Assembly: GCF_002575655.3 (NCBI RefSeq)
Contig: NC_053040.3
Span: 154,753,148-154,817,147 of the forward strand
Direction: 5' to 3'
Origin: Aegilops tauschii subsp. strangulata
Taxonomy: Eukaryota; Streptophyta; Magnoliopsida; Poales; Poaceae
Length of the DNA: 64,000 nucleotides
The notes under the pieces: model-generated
Told to the model about the DNA's origin: nothing
Database searches by the model: none
Seen by the model: the letters and a program-made list of their open reading frames with translations, nothing else
In this document: positions 33,430 through 45,320 of the stretch, piece by piece
How the letters are laid out: every line of letters begins with the position of its first letter
How positions within the stretch are numbered: position 1 is the stretch's first letter
Made by a program: the position numbers and the translations under genes

Positions 33430-33834
33430 CAGATTTAGATGGTGCCCTATTTAACGTGAATGAAGCTGTCTCTAATGCATAACCCCAAAACGATAGTCGT
33501 AAATTGGTAAGAGACATCATAGATCGCACCATATCTAATAAAGTACGGTTACGACGTTCGGACACACCATTACGCTGTGGTGTTCCAGGTGGCATGAGTT
33601 GTGAAACTATTCCACATTGTTTTCAGATGAAGGCCAAACTCATAACTCAAATATTCACCTCCACGATCAGATCGTAGAAACTTTATTTTCTTGTTATGAT
33701 GATTTTCCACTTCAACCTAAAATTCTTTGAACCTTTTCAAATGTTTCAGACTTGTGTTTCATTAAGTAGATATACCCATATCTGCTCAAATCATCTGTGA
33801 AGGTTTAGAAAATAACGATACCCACCGCGAGCCT
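33430..33834 (-). pseudogene. Angela integrase core, second half
   Basis: The minus strand starts with ARGGYRYFL next to the Tat insertion, shifts frame by one base within the following residues, and later carries PPGTPQRNGVSERRNRTLLD with the catalytic Glu, then LSFWGYALETASFTLNR. It breaks after KSV at about 33430. The first half lies at 42585-42990. This part of integrase performs the strand transfer. Confidence 0.8.
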
Positions 33835-34304
33835 TGAGGGAGTCCTGGAGTAGGGGGTCCTCGGACGGCCGAACTATATAGTTTAGCTGGACTGTTGGAC
33901 TATGAAGATACAAGATTGAAGACTTCGACCCGTGTCCGGATGGGACTCTCCTTGGCGTGGAAGGCAAGCTTGGCAATACGGATATGTAGATCTCCTCTCT
34001 TGTAACCGACTCTGTGTAACCCTAGCCCCCTCCGGTGTCTATATAAACCGGAGGGTTTAGTTCGTAGAAAAACAACAATCATACCATAGGCTAGCTTCTA
34101 GGGTTTAGCCTCTACGATCTCGTGGTAGATCAACTCTTGTAATACTCATATCATCAAGATCAATCAAGCAGGAAGTAGGGTATTACCTCCATCGAGAGGG
34201 CCCGAACCTGGGTAAACATCGTGTCCCCCGCCTCCTGTTACCATCCGCCTTAGACGCACAGTTCGGGACCCCCTACCCGAGATCCGCCGGTTTTGACACC
34301 GACA
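33835..34304 (+). mobile_element. 5' LTR of the full-length Tat element (470 bp)
   Basis: Starts TGAGGGAGTCCTGG and ends GACACCGACA. The TATA box TCTATATAAACC is at 34036-34047. It is complete, in contrast to the right LTR. Confidence 0.92.
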
Positions 34305-34323
34305 TTGGTGCTTTCATTGAGAG
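34305..34323 (+). promoter_or_regulatory. Primer-binding site of the full-length Tat element
   Basis: TTGGTGCTTTCATTGAGAG directly follows the 5' LTR. The tRNA was not identified. Its position confirms the plus orientation. Confidence 0.65.
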
Positions 34324-34351
34324 TTCCACTGTGCCGTCACCGTAAGGCTTG

Positions 34352-37300
34352 ATGGCTCCTGCAAACATAGGCAATGATGCGATCCAGGATGAGGTTTTCC
34401 TCCCTGGACAGATCTTCGTATTCGGCGGCTTCGTACTGCGGGCCAACTCGCTTGGCCATCTAGAGCAGATTGATAGCTACGCCCCTGGCCATCAGGTCAG
34501 GTTTGGAAACTTGAACTATACTGCCGACATCCGCGGAGACTTGATCTTCGACGGATTCGAGCCCATGTCAGGTGTGCTGCACAATCACGACGAGCATGAT
34601 TTAGCTCTACCGTCGGACTGTGTTCGGGAGATCACATCTCAACTACTCCGACCCTCAATCCGGAACAAATTGCGTCATCTGTGGACAGGTGGATGGACCC
34701 CGCCACGGAGGCCGCACACTCAGTGGCGATAGCGCCGAATACTGACTTCACCTCCTACGAGACCCGTGTTGCCGAATCGTTGGATCCGTCCCCGGCCACG
34801 GACTCCGAGCCGCTTGTGTCCGTGCCCATCGAATCTGATTGGGCACCGATCATGGAGTTTACCTCCGCGGATGTCTTTCAGCACTCGCCTTTTGGCGATG
34901 TGCTAAATTCATTAAGGTCTCTCTCCCTGTCAGGAGACCCTTGGCCGAACTATGTCCGGCTAGATTGGGATGCGGACGACGAGGAAATTCGCGACCCACC
35001 CACCACCCACTTAGTAGCCACCGTCGACGATTTAACCGACATGCTCGATTTCGACTCCGAAGACATCGACGGCATGGACGACGATGCAGGAGAGGAACAG
35101 GAACCATCGCCCATAGGGCGCTGGACAGCCACTTCATCACATGACATATACATGGTGGATACACCCAAAGAAAACAATGACGAGGAACGGAAGGAAGCAG
35201 CGAAGGATAGCTCCCTCGAGAAGCAAACAAAGCGTCGGCGTAGGCGCCGCTCCAAATCCCGCCTCGGCAAAAACAACGATAACAGCGCAAGAGAAAATAA
35301 CACCCCAGTCGACTCCAGAGGAAACGACGACCACATTGACCCAGCGGCAGAGCAGGATGAACCAGCAAACGGCAAACATAGTACGGATCCACTGTCCGAA
35401 CACGGCGACACCGAGGATAAAGCCCATCAACCTCCCTCCGGAGAGGAAAACAGTCCGGACGAAGATGCACACATCATCCCGGAAAGGCACTTGGAACAAG
35501 AAAATCTCCGCAGAAGGCTTATTGCCACCGCGAGGAGTCTGAAGAAGCAGAAGCAAAGGCTTAAGGCCGCGCAGACTACGCTCAACAGTAGATGGAACAA
35601 AGTGCTCGACAACGAAGAAAAGTATGGTGGTAGTTACCACACAAAGAGCTATCCAAAGCACAAACTGTTGCCTGAATTTGATGATGAGGCCTTAGAGCCC
35701 ACACAGCCGAAAAATAAAACGCCCGACCGGTCGGATCAACCACCTTGTGGCCGCGATAGAGCAGCTAACAAGGCCGCACATAAGTCGGCACACGATTCAC
35801 GTGAGGACTTGCATCAGAAGACCGGCCCAACCAGATCCATCTACGGATCAAGGAAACGCGCTCTAGCGCACAACCAAAACCGAACACTACAACCGTCAGA
35901 ACGCCACGACACATCCAAATACAGGAGTGCCGCACACCCCCTATGTTTCACCAATGAGGTGCTGGACCACGAATTTCCAGAAGGATTCAAACCAGTGAAC
36001 ATAGAGGCGTACGACGGAACCACAGACCCTGGGGTCTGGATTGAGGACTTTATCCTCCATATCCATATGGCTCGCGGAGACGATCTCCATGCCATCAAGT
36101 ACTTGCCCCTCAAGCTGAAAGGACCAGCTCGGCACTGGCTGAAAAGCCTCCCCGAAAACTCAATTGGAAGTTGGGAGGAGCTTGAGGATGCTTTCCGGGC
36201 TAATTTTCAAGGGACCTATGTCCGACCTCCGGATGCAGACGATTTAAGTCATATAATTCAACAGGCCGGAGAGTCAGCCCGAAAGCTTTGGAACAGATTT
36301 CTCGCTAAGAAGAACCAAATCGTCGACTACCCGGACGCCGAAGCCTTAGCAGCTTTCAAACACAGCGTCCGAGACGAATGGCTCGCCAGACACCTCGGCC
36401 AAGAAAAACCGAGAACAATGGCAGCCCTGACAAGCCTCATGACCCGCTTTTGCGCAGGTGAAGATAGCTGGCTAGCCCGTAGTAGCATCAGCGACCCAGG
36501 CACATCCGAAGTCAGGGATGGCAATGGAAAACCACGACGCAGTAAAAGCAAGCGTCGAAATAAAGAAGACAGCCCAGATAACACGGCGGTAAACGCCGAA
36601 TTCAGGGGCTCTCGATCGGGTCAGCGGAAAAAGCCTTTCAAAGGCAGCAGAGATGGACCATCCAGCCTAAACAAGATTCTAGACAAACTATGTCAGATTC
36701 ATGGCACCCCCGATAAACCTGCAAATCACACCCACAGAGAATGCTGGGTCTTCAAGCAGGCCGGTAAGCTAAACGCCGAACACAAGGGGAGGGAGACACC
36801 AAGTGAAGACGAGGACGAGCCTCGCCAACAAAGCACTGGGGGACAGAAAATTTTCCCACCAGAGGTCAAAACAGTGAACATGATCCACGTGACGAAGAGG
36901 AGAAGCAAACATGCACTCCGAGACACACGCGCCGTAGAGCCCGTCACCCCTAAGTTCAACCCCTGGTTGGCCTGCCCGATCACTTTTGATCGCAGGGATC
37001 ACCTGACAAGCATCCGGCACGAAGGATTGGCTACCTTGATGTTAGACCCAATAATAAACGGATACCATCTCACACGAGTCCTTATGGACGGCGGTAGTAG
37101 TCTTAATCTGATATATCAGGACACAGTCCGCAAAATGGGGATAGACCCGACAAAAATCAACCACAGTAATACTACCTTCAAGGGAGTAATACCAGGCCCA
37201 GAGGCCCGCTGCACGGGCTCTCTAATACTAGAGGTTGTATTCGGTTCTCCCGACAACTTCCGAAGCGAAAAGTTAACCTTTGACATCGCTCCATTCCAAA

Positions 37301-37476
37301 GTGGCTATCAAGCACTACTCGGAAGAGCAGCTTTTGCTCGTTTTAATGCAGTACCGCATTACGCTTCTCTCAAGCTTAAGATGCCCGGTCCACGTGGCAC
37401 CATCACAATTAGCGGAAATATTAAACGTTCCTTACACGCGGAAGAATGTGCGACGGCTTTAACAGCCGAACACTAA
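34352..37476 (+). pseudogene. Tat gag-protease polyprotein
   Basis: The N-terminal frame starts at ATG 34352 (MAPANIGNDAI) and shifts near 34655 into a frame open to 37476, about 930 codons. It has a long charged linker rich in D, E, K and R (about 35000-35900), then the retrotransposon gag core (KYLPLKLKGPARHWLKSLP, AFRANFQGTYVRP) at about 36000-36470, a basic Lys/Arg/Ser nucleocapsid-like part with HTHRECWVFKQAGK near 36729, and a retropepsin-type protease with LMDGGSSLNLIY near 37084. No reverse transcriptase follows. Only the N-terminal frameshift was seen, so the copy is fairly young. A single base slip could also be programmed recoding, but nothing supports that. Confidence 0.85.
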
Positions 37477-38674
37477 ACGACCCCTCCAACCAGAATAAAT
37501 AATCGGTTGTCAAGACCGCGGACACGGCTAGACGAGTCCGGCGCATTACTAGCTATAACAGCTTAGATAAACCCGAGATTGGTTTGCTGGTTATACCCCC
37601 ATAGACGGTACCAATGGCTTCCCGCGTGTAAACAGGGCTAGTTCGGCTCAACTTTACTTATCTTGAATTTTAATGGTTAATTGAGAATAACCAATTTTTC
37701 GCACGACAACTTTCACCTAAGTTCTTCTCTTTTACAGATGACAATCGTGCTACACCCTTCCAGGATACGGCACAACGGAGACACAGGCGCAGACGTGCAG
37801 CAGGGACCCGCCCAAAGGTTTCTTTTGAGATTAAGACCCTGTGTAAACCTCTTTTACTGCCTCTTGTTGTTCACATCCTCCGGATACTCAGTACAACCGA
37901 GAAGGATACTGACGTTATTGGCATTTCGCCACGTCAGAACATTGCACGTACCTGGACACTCGGGGTTCATTATCAAGGGCATTGCTCAGCCCGGCATATG
38001 TTATAAAGACCGAATACCTTAGGGAGTGTTCGGCGTCGCGAGTTTGGCCTTATATGCATCAGCTCCGAATCATGTCTTTGGTCAAATGTTGGGCTTGCCC
38101 GGCTCCCATGTTTTGCTACATTACGTTCCGCTCTATCGGCTAAGGTGGCACCGGGAGAACTACTGCGATTGTGCCCTGGTTCATCCGGATGAGCACCTCA
38201 GTAGAGAAAGCCGAAAACTGACTGTCATGATAAAGCACGAGACTGGTCAACCACTCGATGACTTAGCGGAATCTTCGGGATTCCTCCGCATTAATGAAGG
38301 GCTGTTTCCCGGTCATGTATGTACGCGCCCCGTATTCGGACGAGCGCGAAGGTACCAGGGGCTATATAGTAGTCCCACCGTGAAACTCCTATGGCTAAGT
38401 GAAAGTGTTAAAGCAATATAGTCCGATTGCCTCGTTCGCTGCGCTACCACCTCCTTAATGGACCAAGACGTTGGATCAAGTGTGAATACGCGTTTTTTGC
38501 GAACACCCCCGCATTATATGCGTGGGGGCTGAAGCCGACGACTGCAAACGTTCAGGTTATATACATATATACATAAACGGCCGCACAGGAGGCATCATAA
38601 TACTTTCAGGCAAAAGTATAAACACAGCCTTTATAATTTAAATAACATTGTTCTTACAATGGAGATACATGTCA
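37477..38674. other. Non-coding middle of the Tat element
   Basis: Sits between gag-protease and the convergent antisense gene, where an autonomous element would carry reverse transcriptase and integrase. Open frames at 37681-38421 show no known motif. It contains the 3' flank of both genes. Confidence 0.6.
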
Positions 38675-41667
38675 CTAGAACATAACATTTTTCGAGCACT
38701 GAGCCTCTATTAAACGAGCGCCTTCGAGAACTTCTTCAAAGTAGTGCTCGGTCGATACTCGGCCTATGGCCGAACTCTGGGTTGCAATAGCGGTGGCCTC
38801 CATCTCTTCCCAGTATGTCTTGACACGGGCAAGGGCCATCCGCGCACCCTCTATGCACGCCGACCTCTTCATAGCGTCGATATGCGGCACAACACCAAGG
38901 AATCGTTGCACTAAGCCAAAATAACTATTCGGCCTTGGTCCTTCTGGCCAAAGATGGTCCACAATAGACCTCATGGCAAGCTCGGACAACCTATGGAGCT
39001 CGGCCCACTCGGTCATTCGTTCATTTAACAGCAGCGGCCGCACCGGAACATTGAACTGCGACCAGAACAGCTTTTCTACTTCACGATCTTTTTGATCTTT
39101 GAAAAACTCAGCCGCATCAGCAGCACTCGCTGCTAAATCCACGTATGCGCCCGCAGAACTCCATAATTGATCGAGAAGGGCATACTTTGGATCTCCGAAC
39201 TTCATCCGCAACAAAAGGGGCTTCCCAGCCGCGATATCTCCAGCTTGACGCAGCTCCTCCTTCGCCGCTCTGATTTTAGAGCGGGCTTCCTTGGCTGCTA
39301 CCATGGCCTTCTCCAGGCCCGTCGCCTTCGCTCGGCTTTCTTTTTCAAGAAGCTCGTAACGGTCGGCGGCATCTTTCAACTCAACGGCCATCTTGGCTAT
39401 TTTATCCTTGCTTTGGCAATGCGCAGCCTGTTCGACTCTCAGCTCTTCGACCGCCTTTAGAGCGGCCGCATCACTATTTCTGGCTTGTTCCTTGGCTCGG
39501 GCAAGTTCCGCCCGAAGGGTCTCCACGGCGGCAGCTCCATCTGCAGTCACAACATATTAAAGATACTAGCATCATGTTCCTCTTACTATGTGTTGATCAC
39601 CGGAGAAATCACATACCCTGTGCCTCGTCGAGCCGCTTGTTGACAAGCATGATGTCGGCATCTGCCGCATCAAGTTGCCGCTTCAGCTCGGCAAACTCAC
39701 CAGTCCGGCTAGCCACCGGACCTTCAGCCACCTGCACATGAAGGCGGCATGATTATTACCTGGGACTATGATCCTCTATTTGCCGCCGTTTTCGACAGCA
39801 ACCAGAGTCTTAGGGGCTACTATCTGCATATGGCACACCTAGCGTGTGCGGTACCATCAAAAACATATACTACTTTGTGTACCTCAAAGCCTCTCAGCAG
39901 GGTCATAAAAGCTTCATGCAGCTCGCTTTCGGCGGATGAAATCCTCTCAACCACTATACCCATTAGCATACGATACGCTTCTGAGATAGCCGCTTGCTCC
40001 AGAAGATCCTTCAGTGCGTCGGGTCGCGCACCGGACGGTTCCGGACTCTTTCTGTTGCTCTCCTTAGGAGCCAAATACTCCGGACTTCGGGGGGCGGAAG
40101 GGTTACCCTCTGGCCTTGGCGGATCAAGAGAAATCCTCCATGATGACACCTCAGGGTCGCCCGCCTCATGAGGCGGGGAGGCATGGGGAGGTGTTTCGCT
40201 CTCCATCATCTCCGGAAGAAGATCCCCCGAAGACGAACTCTATCGAGAAGGGCTACGATCCGAACTACAAGATACATGCTTCGGTTATTGTCCTCAGAGG
40301 TAAAGCATGATATTTTTACTATTAAGTACTTTTGTTTACTTACAGCTCGGTGGAGGGCTGATCCCCTTGCGGGCACTGTGCGGCAAGGGTACCCTCCGAG
40401 GCAGGACCCTCTAGCGAAGATTTCTTCCCTCGTTTGGAAACCATTGTTTCCGGGTCTTCAGAGGCGGTCCTCTTCCTTCCCTGGGGAGAGGGAATTTCAG
40501 ATTCTTCTCCCCGGTTATCCTCCTTCGTGGAGGCGCTAATTCCCCCGGTTTGGATGAATAATGAGCGAGGCCCGCTTTTGGCCTCTTTGTTCCTCCCTTT
40601 ACCTTCCCCCGATGGCGCTTGATAAGGCGCAAGCTCAAGCATCCTGGCTAGTACAGGATCCGGTGAGCCCTCGGGAAGGGGGGCCGGACACCTGATCATC
40701 TTCGCCTTTTTTATCCAGTCCTGGTCAAAAGGCGACTTTTCAGAATGATGTTGTGATAAATTAAAAGACAACATGTTCGGCCACGAGACTACTTACTTGA
40801 GTATCTGAATGATTGCAGCTCAGACCCGCATCCTCGGTGGTGTCCGGACACCTTATTTGTGGTCCGAAGAACAATTTGTACATCTCTTCGAGCGTCATGC
40901 CGAGGAAGTGCTGAATAGCTCGCGGTCCTTCCGGGTTGAACTCCCACATACAGAGGGGTCGACGTTTGCAAGGCGGGACTCGACGAACTAGCATGACTTG
41001 CATTACCGTGACCAGGCTGATATCTCTCTCGAGGAGATCTCGGATGCGACTCTGCAATATCGGCACATCATTTACTGGCCCCCAGTCCAGCCCCTTATTG
41101 ATCCATGACGCCAGTTGTGGCGGGGGGGACCCGAGCGAAAGGCGGAGGCGGCCACCCACTTAGTACCACGGGGGGCTGTGATGTAAAACCACTCCCATTG
41201 CCATAAGCTGGATACCTCTGGGAAGGAACCCTTTGGCCATGGAACATCGGCGCCTTTGCTTATTACGGCTCCTCCGCATTCTGCGTGTCGCCCATTAATC
41301 GTCTTCGGCTCTACATTAAAGGTCTTGAGCCACAAGCCGAAGTGCGGGGTGACGTGGAGGAAGGCCTCACACACGACGATGAACGATGAAATGTGAAGGA
41401 TGGAGTCCGGGCCAGGTCATGGAAATCCAGCCCGTAATAGAACATGAGCCCCCTAACAAAGGGATCTAGAACAAGGCCTAGCCCTCGGAGGAAGTGAGAG
41501 ATGAATACGACGCTCTCGCCGGGTTCGGGAGTGGGAATGACCTGCCCTCGAGCAGGTAGCCTGTGCGAGATTTTGGCAGTCAAATACCTAGCCTCTCTTA
41601 GCTTCTTGATGTCTTCCTCTGTGATAGAGGAGGGCACCCACCGACCTTGAAGGTTGGATCCGGACAT
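38675..41667 (-). pseudogene. Antisense gene of the full-length Tat element, Transposase_28-like
   Basis: Minus strand, ATG at 41667 (MSGSNLQGRWVPSSITEED). Exon 1 (41667-40797) carries VVFISHFLRGLGLVLDPF and LHVTPHFGLWLKTF, clearly related to the domain in 24847-25560, and ends at a GTAAGT donor. Likely further exons are about 40735-40344, 40264-39883, 39730-39620 and 39541-38675, with GT donors at 40343, 39882 and near 39619. The middle exons are Pro/Ser/Glu-rich with a basic stretch, and the last is a long coiled coil (AELARAKEQARN, AAKEARSKIRAAKEEL). At least two frameshifts break exon 1 (near 41390 and 41130). Such antisense extra ORFs are known in Tat elements; their function is unknown. 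Confidence 0.7.
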
Positions 41668-41770
41668 GGTTGAAGGTCCAAAGCGCCCGACCTAAGCCTT
41701 GGGTGTTGGAACTCGAGGTGGGGGAAGGATTCGATTGAGTGTGAGAAGAGAAAGGACAGGCCTTGGCCTC

Positions 41771-41779
41771 TTTATAAAG
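41771..41779 (-). promoter_or_regulatory. TATA box of the antisense gene
   Basis: CTTTATAAAG, a palindromic TATA string, about 105 bases upstream of the ATG at 41667 and outside the LTR. It suggests that the antisense gene has a promoter separate from the LTR. Confidence 0.5.
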
Positions 41780-42217
41780 AGGGCGAATATCAAGCGTCCT
41801 TCGCGTGGCCGTTTGGGACTTGCCTAAAATCGAGGAGTCATACCAACGGGCACGATTGGGTTACCCACGTCCGTATTGATGAGAATCCCGTAATAAGGGG
41901 GACACGATCTCTGCTTCGACGAGACGTGCCAATAAAATCGCCTCGCAAAACGTGCAGTGGCAGGCTGATTGAGAAAAATGGTTTGAATAATGATCAGGCC
42001 ATGGTGTGATGTCACGTCGTGAAAAGTTGTCAGCAGATTAGATTTGTGGAAATATTATTCTTTCTATGGTAGTATGTGGAACTTGTTTTGCAGAGCCGGA
42101 CACTATCCTTGTGTTCAAAATCTTCTATGGAGTATTCGGAGAAGGAACCCGCCTTGCAATGCCGAAGACAATCTGCGCGCCGGACTCATCGTCATTAAAG
42201 CCTGGTTCAGGGGCTAC

Positions 42218-42584
42218 TGAGGGAGTCCTGGATTAGGGGGTCCTCGGACGGCCGGACTATATACTTTAGCCGGACTGTTGGACTATGAAGATACAAGATT
42301 GAAGACTTCGACCCGTGTCCGGATGGGACTCTCCTTGGCATGGAAGGCAAGCTTGGCAATACGGATATGTAGATCTCCTCCCTTGTAACCGACTCTGTGT
42401 AACCCTAGCCCCCTCCGATGTCTATATAAACCGGAGGGTTTAGTCCGTAGAAAAACAACAATCATACGATAGGCTAGCTTCTAGGGTTTAGCCTCTACGA
42501 TCTCGTGGTAGATCAACTCTTGTAATACCCTTAGACGCACAGTTCGGGACCCCTACCCGAGATCCGCCGGTTTTGACACCGACA
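42218..42584 (+). mobile_element. 3' LTR of the full-length Tat element (367 bp, internally deleted)
   Basis: Same ends as the 5' LTR, TGAGGGAGTCC and GACACCGACA, but lacks about 100 bases corresponding to about 34146-34250. Because LTRs are identical at insertion, the deletion arose afterwards. Confidence 0.9.
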
Positions 42585-44150
42585 AGCCTCAACACTCATT
42601 GGACTGCATACATCAGTATGTATTATTTCCAACAAGTCAGTGGCTCGCTCCATCGTTCCGGAGAACGGAGTCTTAGTCATCTTGTCAATGAGCCATGGTT
42701 CGCAAGCATCAAATGATTCATAATCAAGTGATTCCAAAAGTCCATCTGCATGGAGTTTCTTCATGCGCTTTACACCAATATGACCTAAATGGTAGTGCCA
42801 CTAGTATGTTGCACTATCATTATCAACTTTGCATCTTTTGGCATCAATATTATGAATATGTGTATCACTACGATCGAGATTCAATAAACCATTCACCTTG
42901 TGTGTATGACCATAGAAGGTTTTAAACAGAATAACAATTATTCTTTGATTTAAATGAATAATTGTATTGCAATAAACATGATCCAATCATATTTATGCTC
43001 AACGCAAACACCAAATAACATTTATTTTAGGTTTAACACTAATCCCGAAGGTAAAGGGAGTGTGCGATGGTGATCTTATCAACCTTGGAATCACTTCCAA
43101 CACACATCGTCACCTCACCCTCAACTAGTCTCTGTTCATTTTGTAACTCCTGTTTCAAGTTGCTAATCATAGCAACTGAACCAGTATCAAATACCCAGGG
43201 GCTATTATGAACACTAGTAAACTACACATAAATAACATGTATATCATATATACTTTTGTTCACTTTGCCATCCTTCTTATCTGCCAAGTATTTGGGGTAG
43301 TTCCGCTTCGAGTGACCATTTCCTTTGCAGTAGTAGCACTCAGTTCCAGGCTTGGGTCTAGCTTTCGGCTTCTTCACGGGAGTGGCAACTTGCTTGCCAT
43401 TCTTCTTGAAGTTCCCTTTCTTTCCCTTGCCCTTTTACTTGAAACTAGTGGTCTTGTCAACCATCAACACTTGATGCTTTTCTTGATTTCTACCTTCACT
43501 GATTTCAGCATCACGAAGAGCCCGGGAATCGTTTTCGTCATCCCCTGTATATTATAGTTCATCCCGAAGTTTGAATAACTTGGTGATAGTGACTAGAGAA
43601 CTCTGTCAATCACTATCTTATCTGGAAGATTAACTCCCACTTGATTCAAGCGATTGTAGTACTCAGACATTCTGAGCACATGCTCACTAGCTGAGCTATT
43701 CTCCTCCATCTTGTAAGCAAAATACTTGTCAGAGGTCTCATACCTCTCGACTCGGGCATGAGTCTGAAATACCAATTTTAGCTCTTGGAACATCTTATAT
43801 GCTCCATGGCGCAAAACATTTTTGAAGTCCCGGTTCTAAGCCGTAAAGCATGGTGCACTAAACTATCAAGTAGTCATCATACCGAGCTTGTCAAACATTC
43901 ATAACGTCTGCATCTACTCCTGCAATAGGTCCGTCACCTAGCGTTGCATCAAGGACATAATTCTTCTGTGCAACAATGAGGATAATCCTCAGATCACGGA
44001 CCCAGTCCGCATCATTGCTACTATCATCTTCCAACTTAGTTTTCTCTAGGAACATATCATAAATAAAATGGGGAAGCTATACGCGAGCTATTGATCTACA
44101 ACATAGATATGCAAATACTATCAGGACTAAGTTCATGCTAAATTAAAGTC
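42585..44150 (-). pseudogene. Angela gag, protease and integrase N-terminus
   Basis: Minus strand, three recognisable parts. Gag at about 44100-43260 contains FQTHARVERYETSDKYF and SEYYNRLNQVGVNLPD, then a Lys-rich tail and a zinc knuckle CYYCKGNGHSKRNYPKY whose last Cys is replaced by Tyr. Protease at about 43210-43080 shows WVFDTGSVA, the active site. The integrase N-terminus at about 42764-42585 contains MTKTPFSGTMERATDLLEI and TDVCSPMSVEA, where the Tat element interrupts the gene. Stops such as the one in the Lys-rich stretch near 43434 break the frame. Confidence 0.8.
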
Positions 44151-45302
44151 CAATTAATCATATTACTTAAGAACTCCCACTTAGATAGACATCCCTCTAG
44201 TCATCTAAATGATCACGTGATCCATATCAACTAAACCATGTCCGATCATCACGTGAGATGGAGTAGTTTTCAATGGTGAACATCACTATGTTGATCATAT
44301 CTACTATATGATCCACGCTCGACCTTTCGGTCTTAGTGTTCCGAGGCCATATCTGCATATGCTAGGCTCGTCAAGTTTAACCTGAGTATTCTGCGTGTGC
44401 AAAACTGGCTTGCACCCGTTGTATGTGAACGTAGAGCTTATCACACCCGATCATCACGTGGTGTCTCGGCACGACAAACTGTAGCAACGGTGCATACTCA
44501 GGGAGAACACTTATACCTAGAAATTTAGTGAGAGATCATCTTATAATGCTACCGCCGTACTAAGCAAAATAAGATGCATAAAGGATAAACATCACATGCA
44601 ATCAATATAAGTGATATGATATGGCCATCATCATCTTGTGCCTTTGATCTCCATCTCCAAAGCACCGTCATGATCACCATCGTCACCGGCTTGACACCTT
44701 GATCTCCATCGAAGCATCGTTGTCGTCTTGCCAACTATTGCTACTACGACTATTGCTACCGCTTAGTGATAAAGTAAAGCAATTACATGGCGATTGCATT
44801 TCATACAATAAAGGGAAAACCATATGGCTCCTACCAGTTGCCAATAACTATTTACAATACATGATCATCTCATACAACAATTTATATATCATCACGTCTT
44901 GACCATATCACATCACAGCAAGCCCTGCAAAAACAAGTTAGACGTCCTCTACTTTGTTGTTGCAAATTTTACGTGGCTGCTACGGGCTTTAGCAAGAACC
45001 GTTCTTACCTATGCATCAAAACTAGAACGATTTTTCATCAAGTGTGCTGTTTTAACCTTCAACAAGGACCGGGCATAGTCACACTCGATTCAACTAAAGT
45101 TGGAGAAACTGACACCCACTAGCCACCTATGTGCAAAGCACGGCGGTAGAACCAGTCTCATGAATGCGGTCATGTAATGTCGGTTTGGGCCGCTTCATCC
45201 AACAATACGGCCGAATCAAAGTATGACATGCTGGTAAGCAGTATGACTATTATCGCCCACAACGCTTTGTGTTCTACTCGTGCATATAAGATCTACGCAT
45301 AG
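44151..45302 (-). other. Angela 5' leader
   Basis: Non-coding sequence between PBS and gag on the minus strand, about 1.1 kb, as usual for BARE/Angela elements. No separate feature was seen in it. Confidence 0.6.
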
Positions 45303-45320
45303 ACCTCGCTCGGATGCCAC
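45303..45320 (-). promoter_or_regulatory. Angela primer-binding site
   Basis: Minus strand GTGGCATCCGAGCGAGG directly after the LTR end. Apart from two mismatches it corresponds to TGGTATCAGAGC, the initiator-methionine tRNA site used by copia elements. Confidence 0.7.

Larger units (their letters stand above)
33835..42584 (+). mobile_element. Full-length non-autonomous Tat-lineage element with gag-protease and an antisense gene
   Basis: 8750 bases with LTRs 33835-34304 and 42218-42584, flanked by the 5-base duplication AGCCT at 33830-33834 and 42585-42589. It is inserted into the integrase gene of the minus-oriented Angela. Plus-strand gag-protease lies at 34352-37476; reverse transcriptase, RNase H and integrase are absent. 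A minus-strand multi-exon gene occupies 38675-41667. The LTRs are close in sequence except for a deletion of about 100 bases in the right one. It must use enzymes in trans. Confidence 0.9.

Noticed and set aside
34859..35661. Minus-strand open frames up to 203 codons opposite the Tat gag
   Set aside because: The plus-strand gag-protease frame is about 930 codons and has recognisable domains; the minus frames are Cys/Ser/Leu-rich by-products.
45303..45320. tRNA gene at the primer-binding site
   Set aside because: Only about 18 bases are tRNA-complementary; there is no cloverleaf. No tRNA or rRNA gene was recognised in the window.
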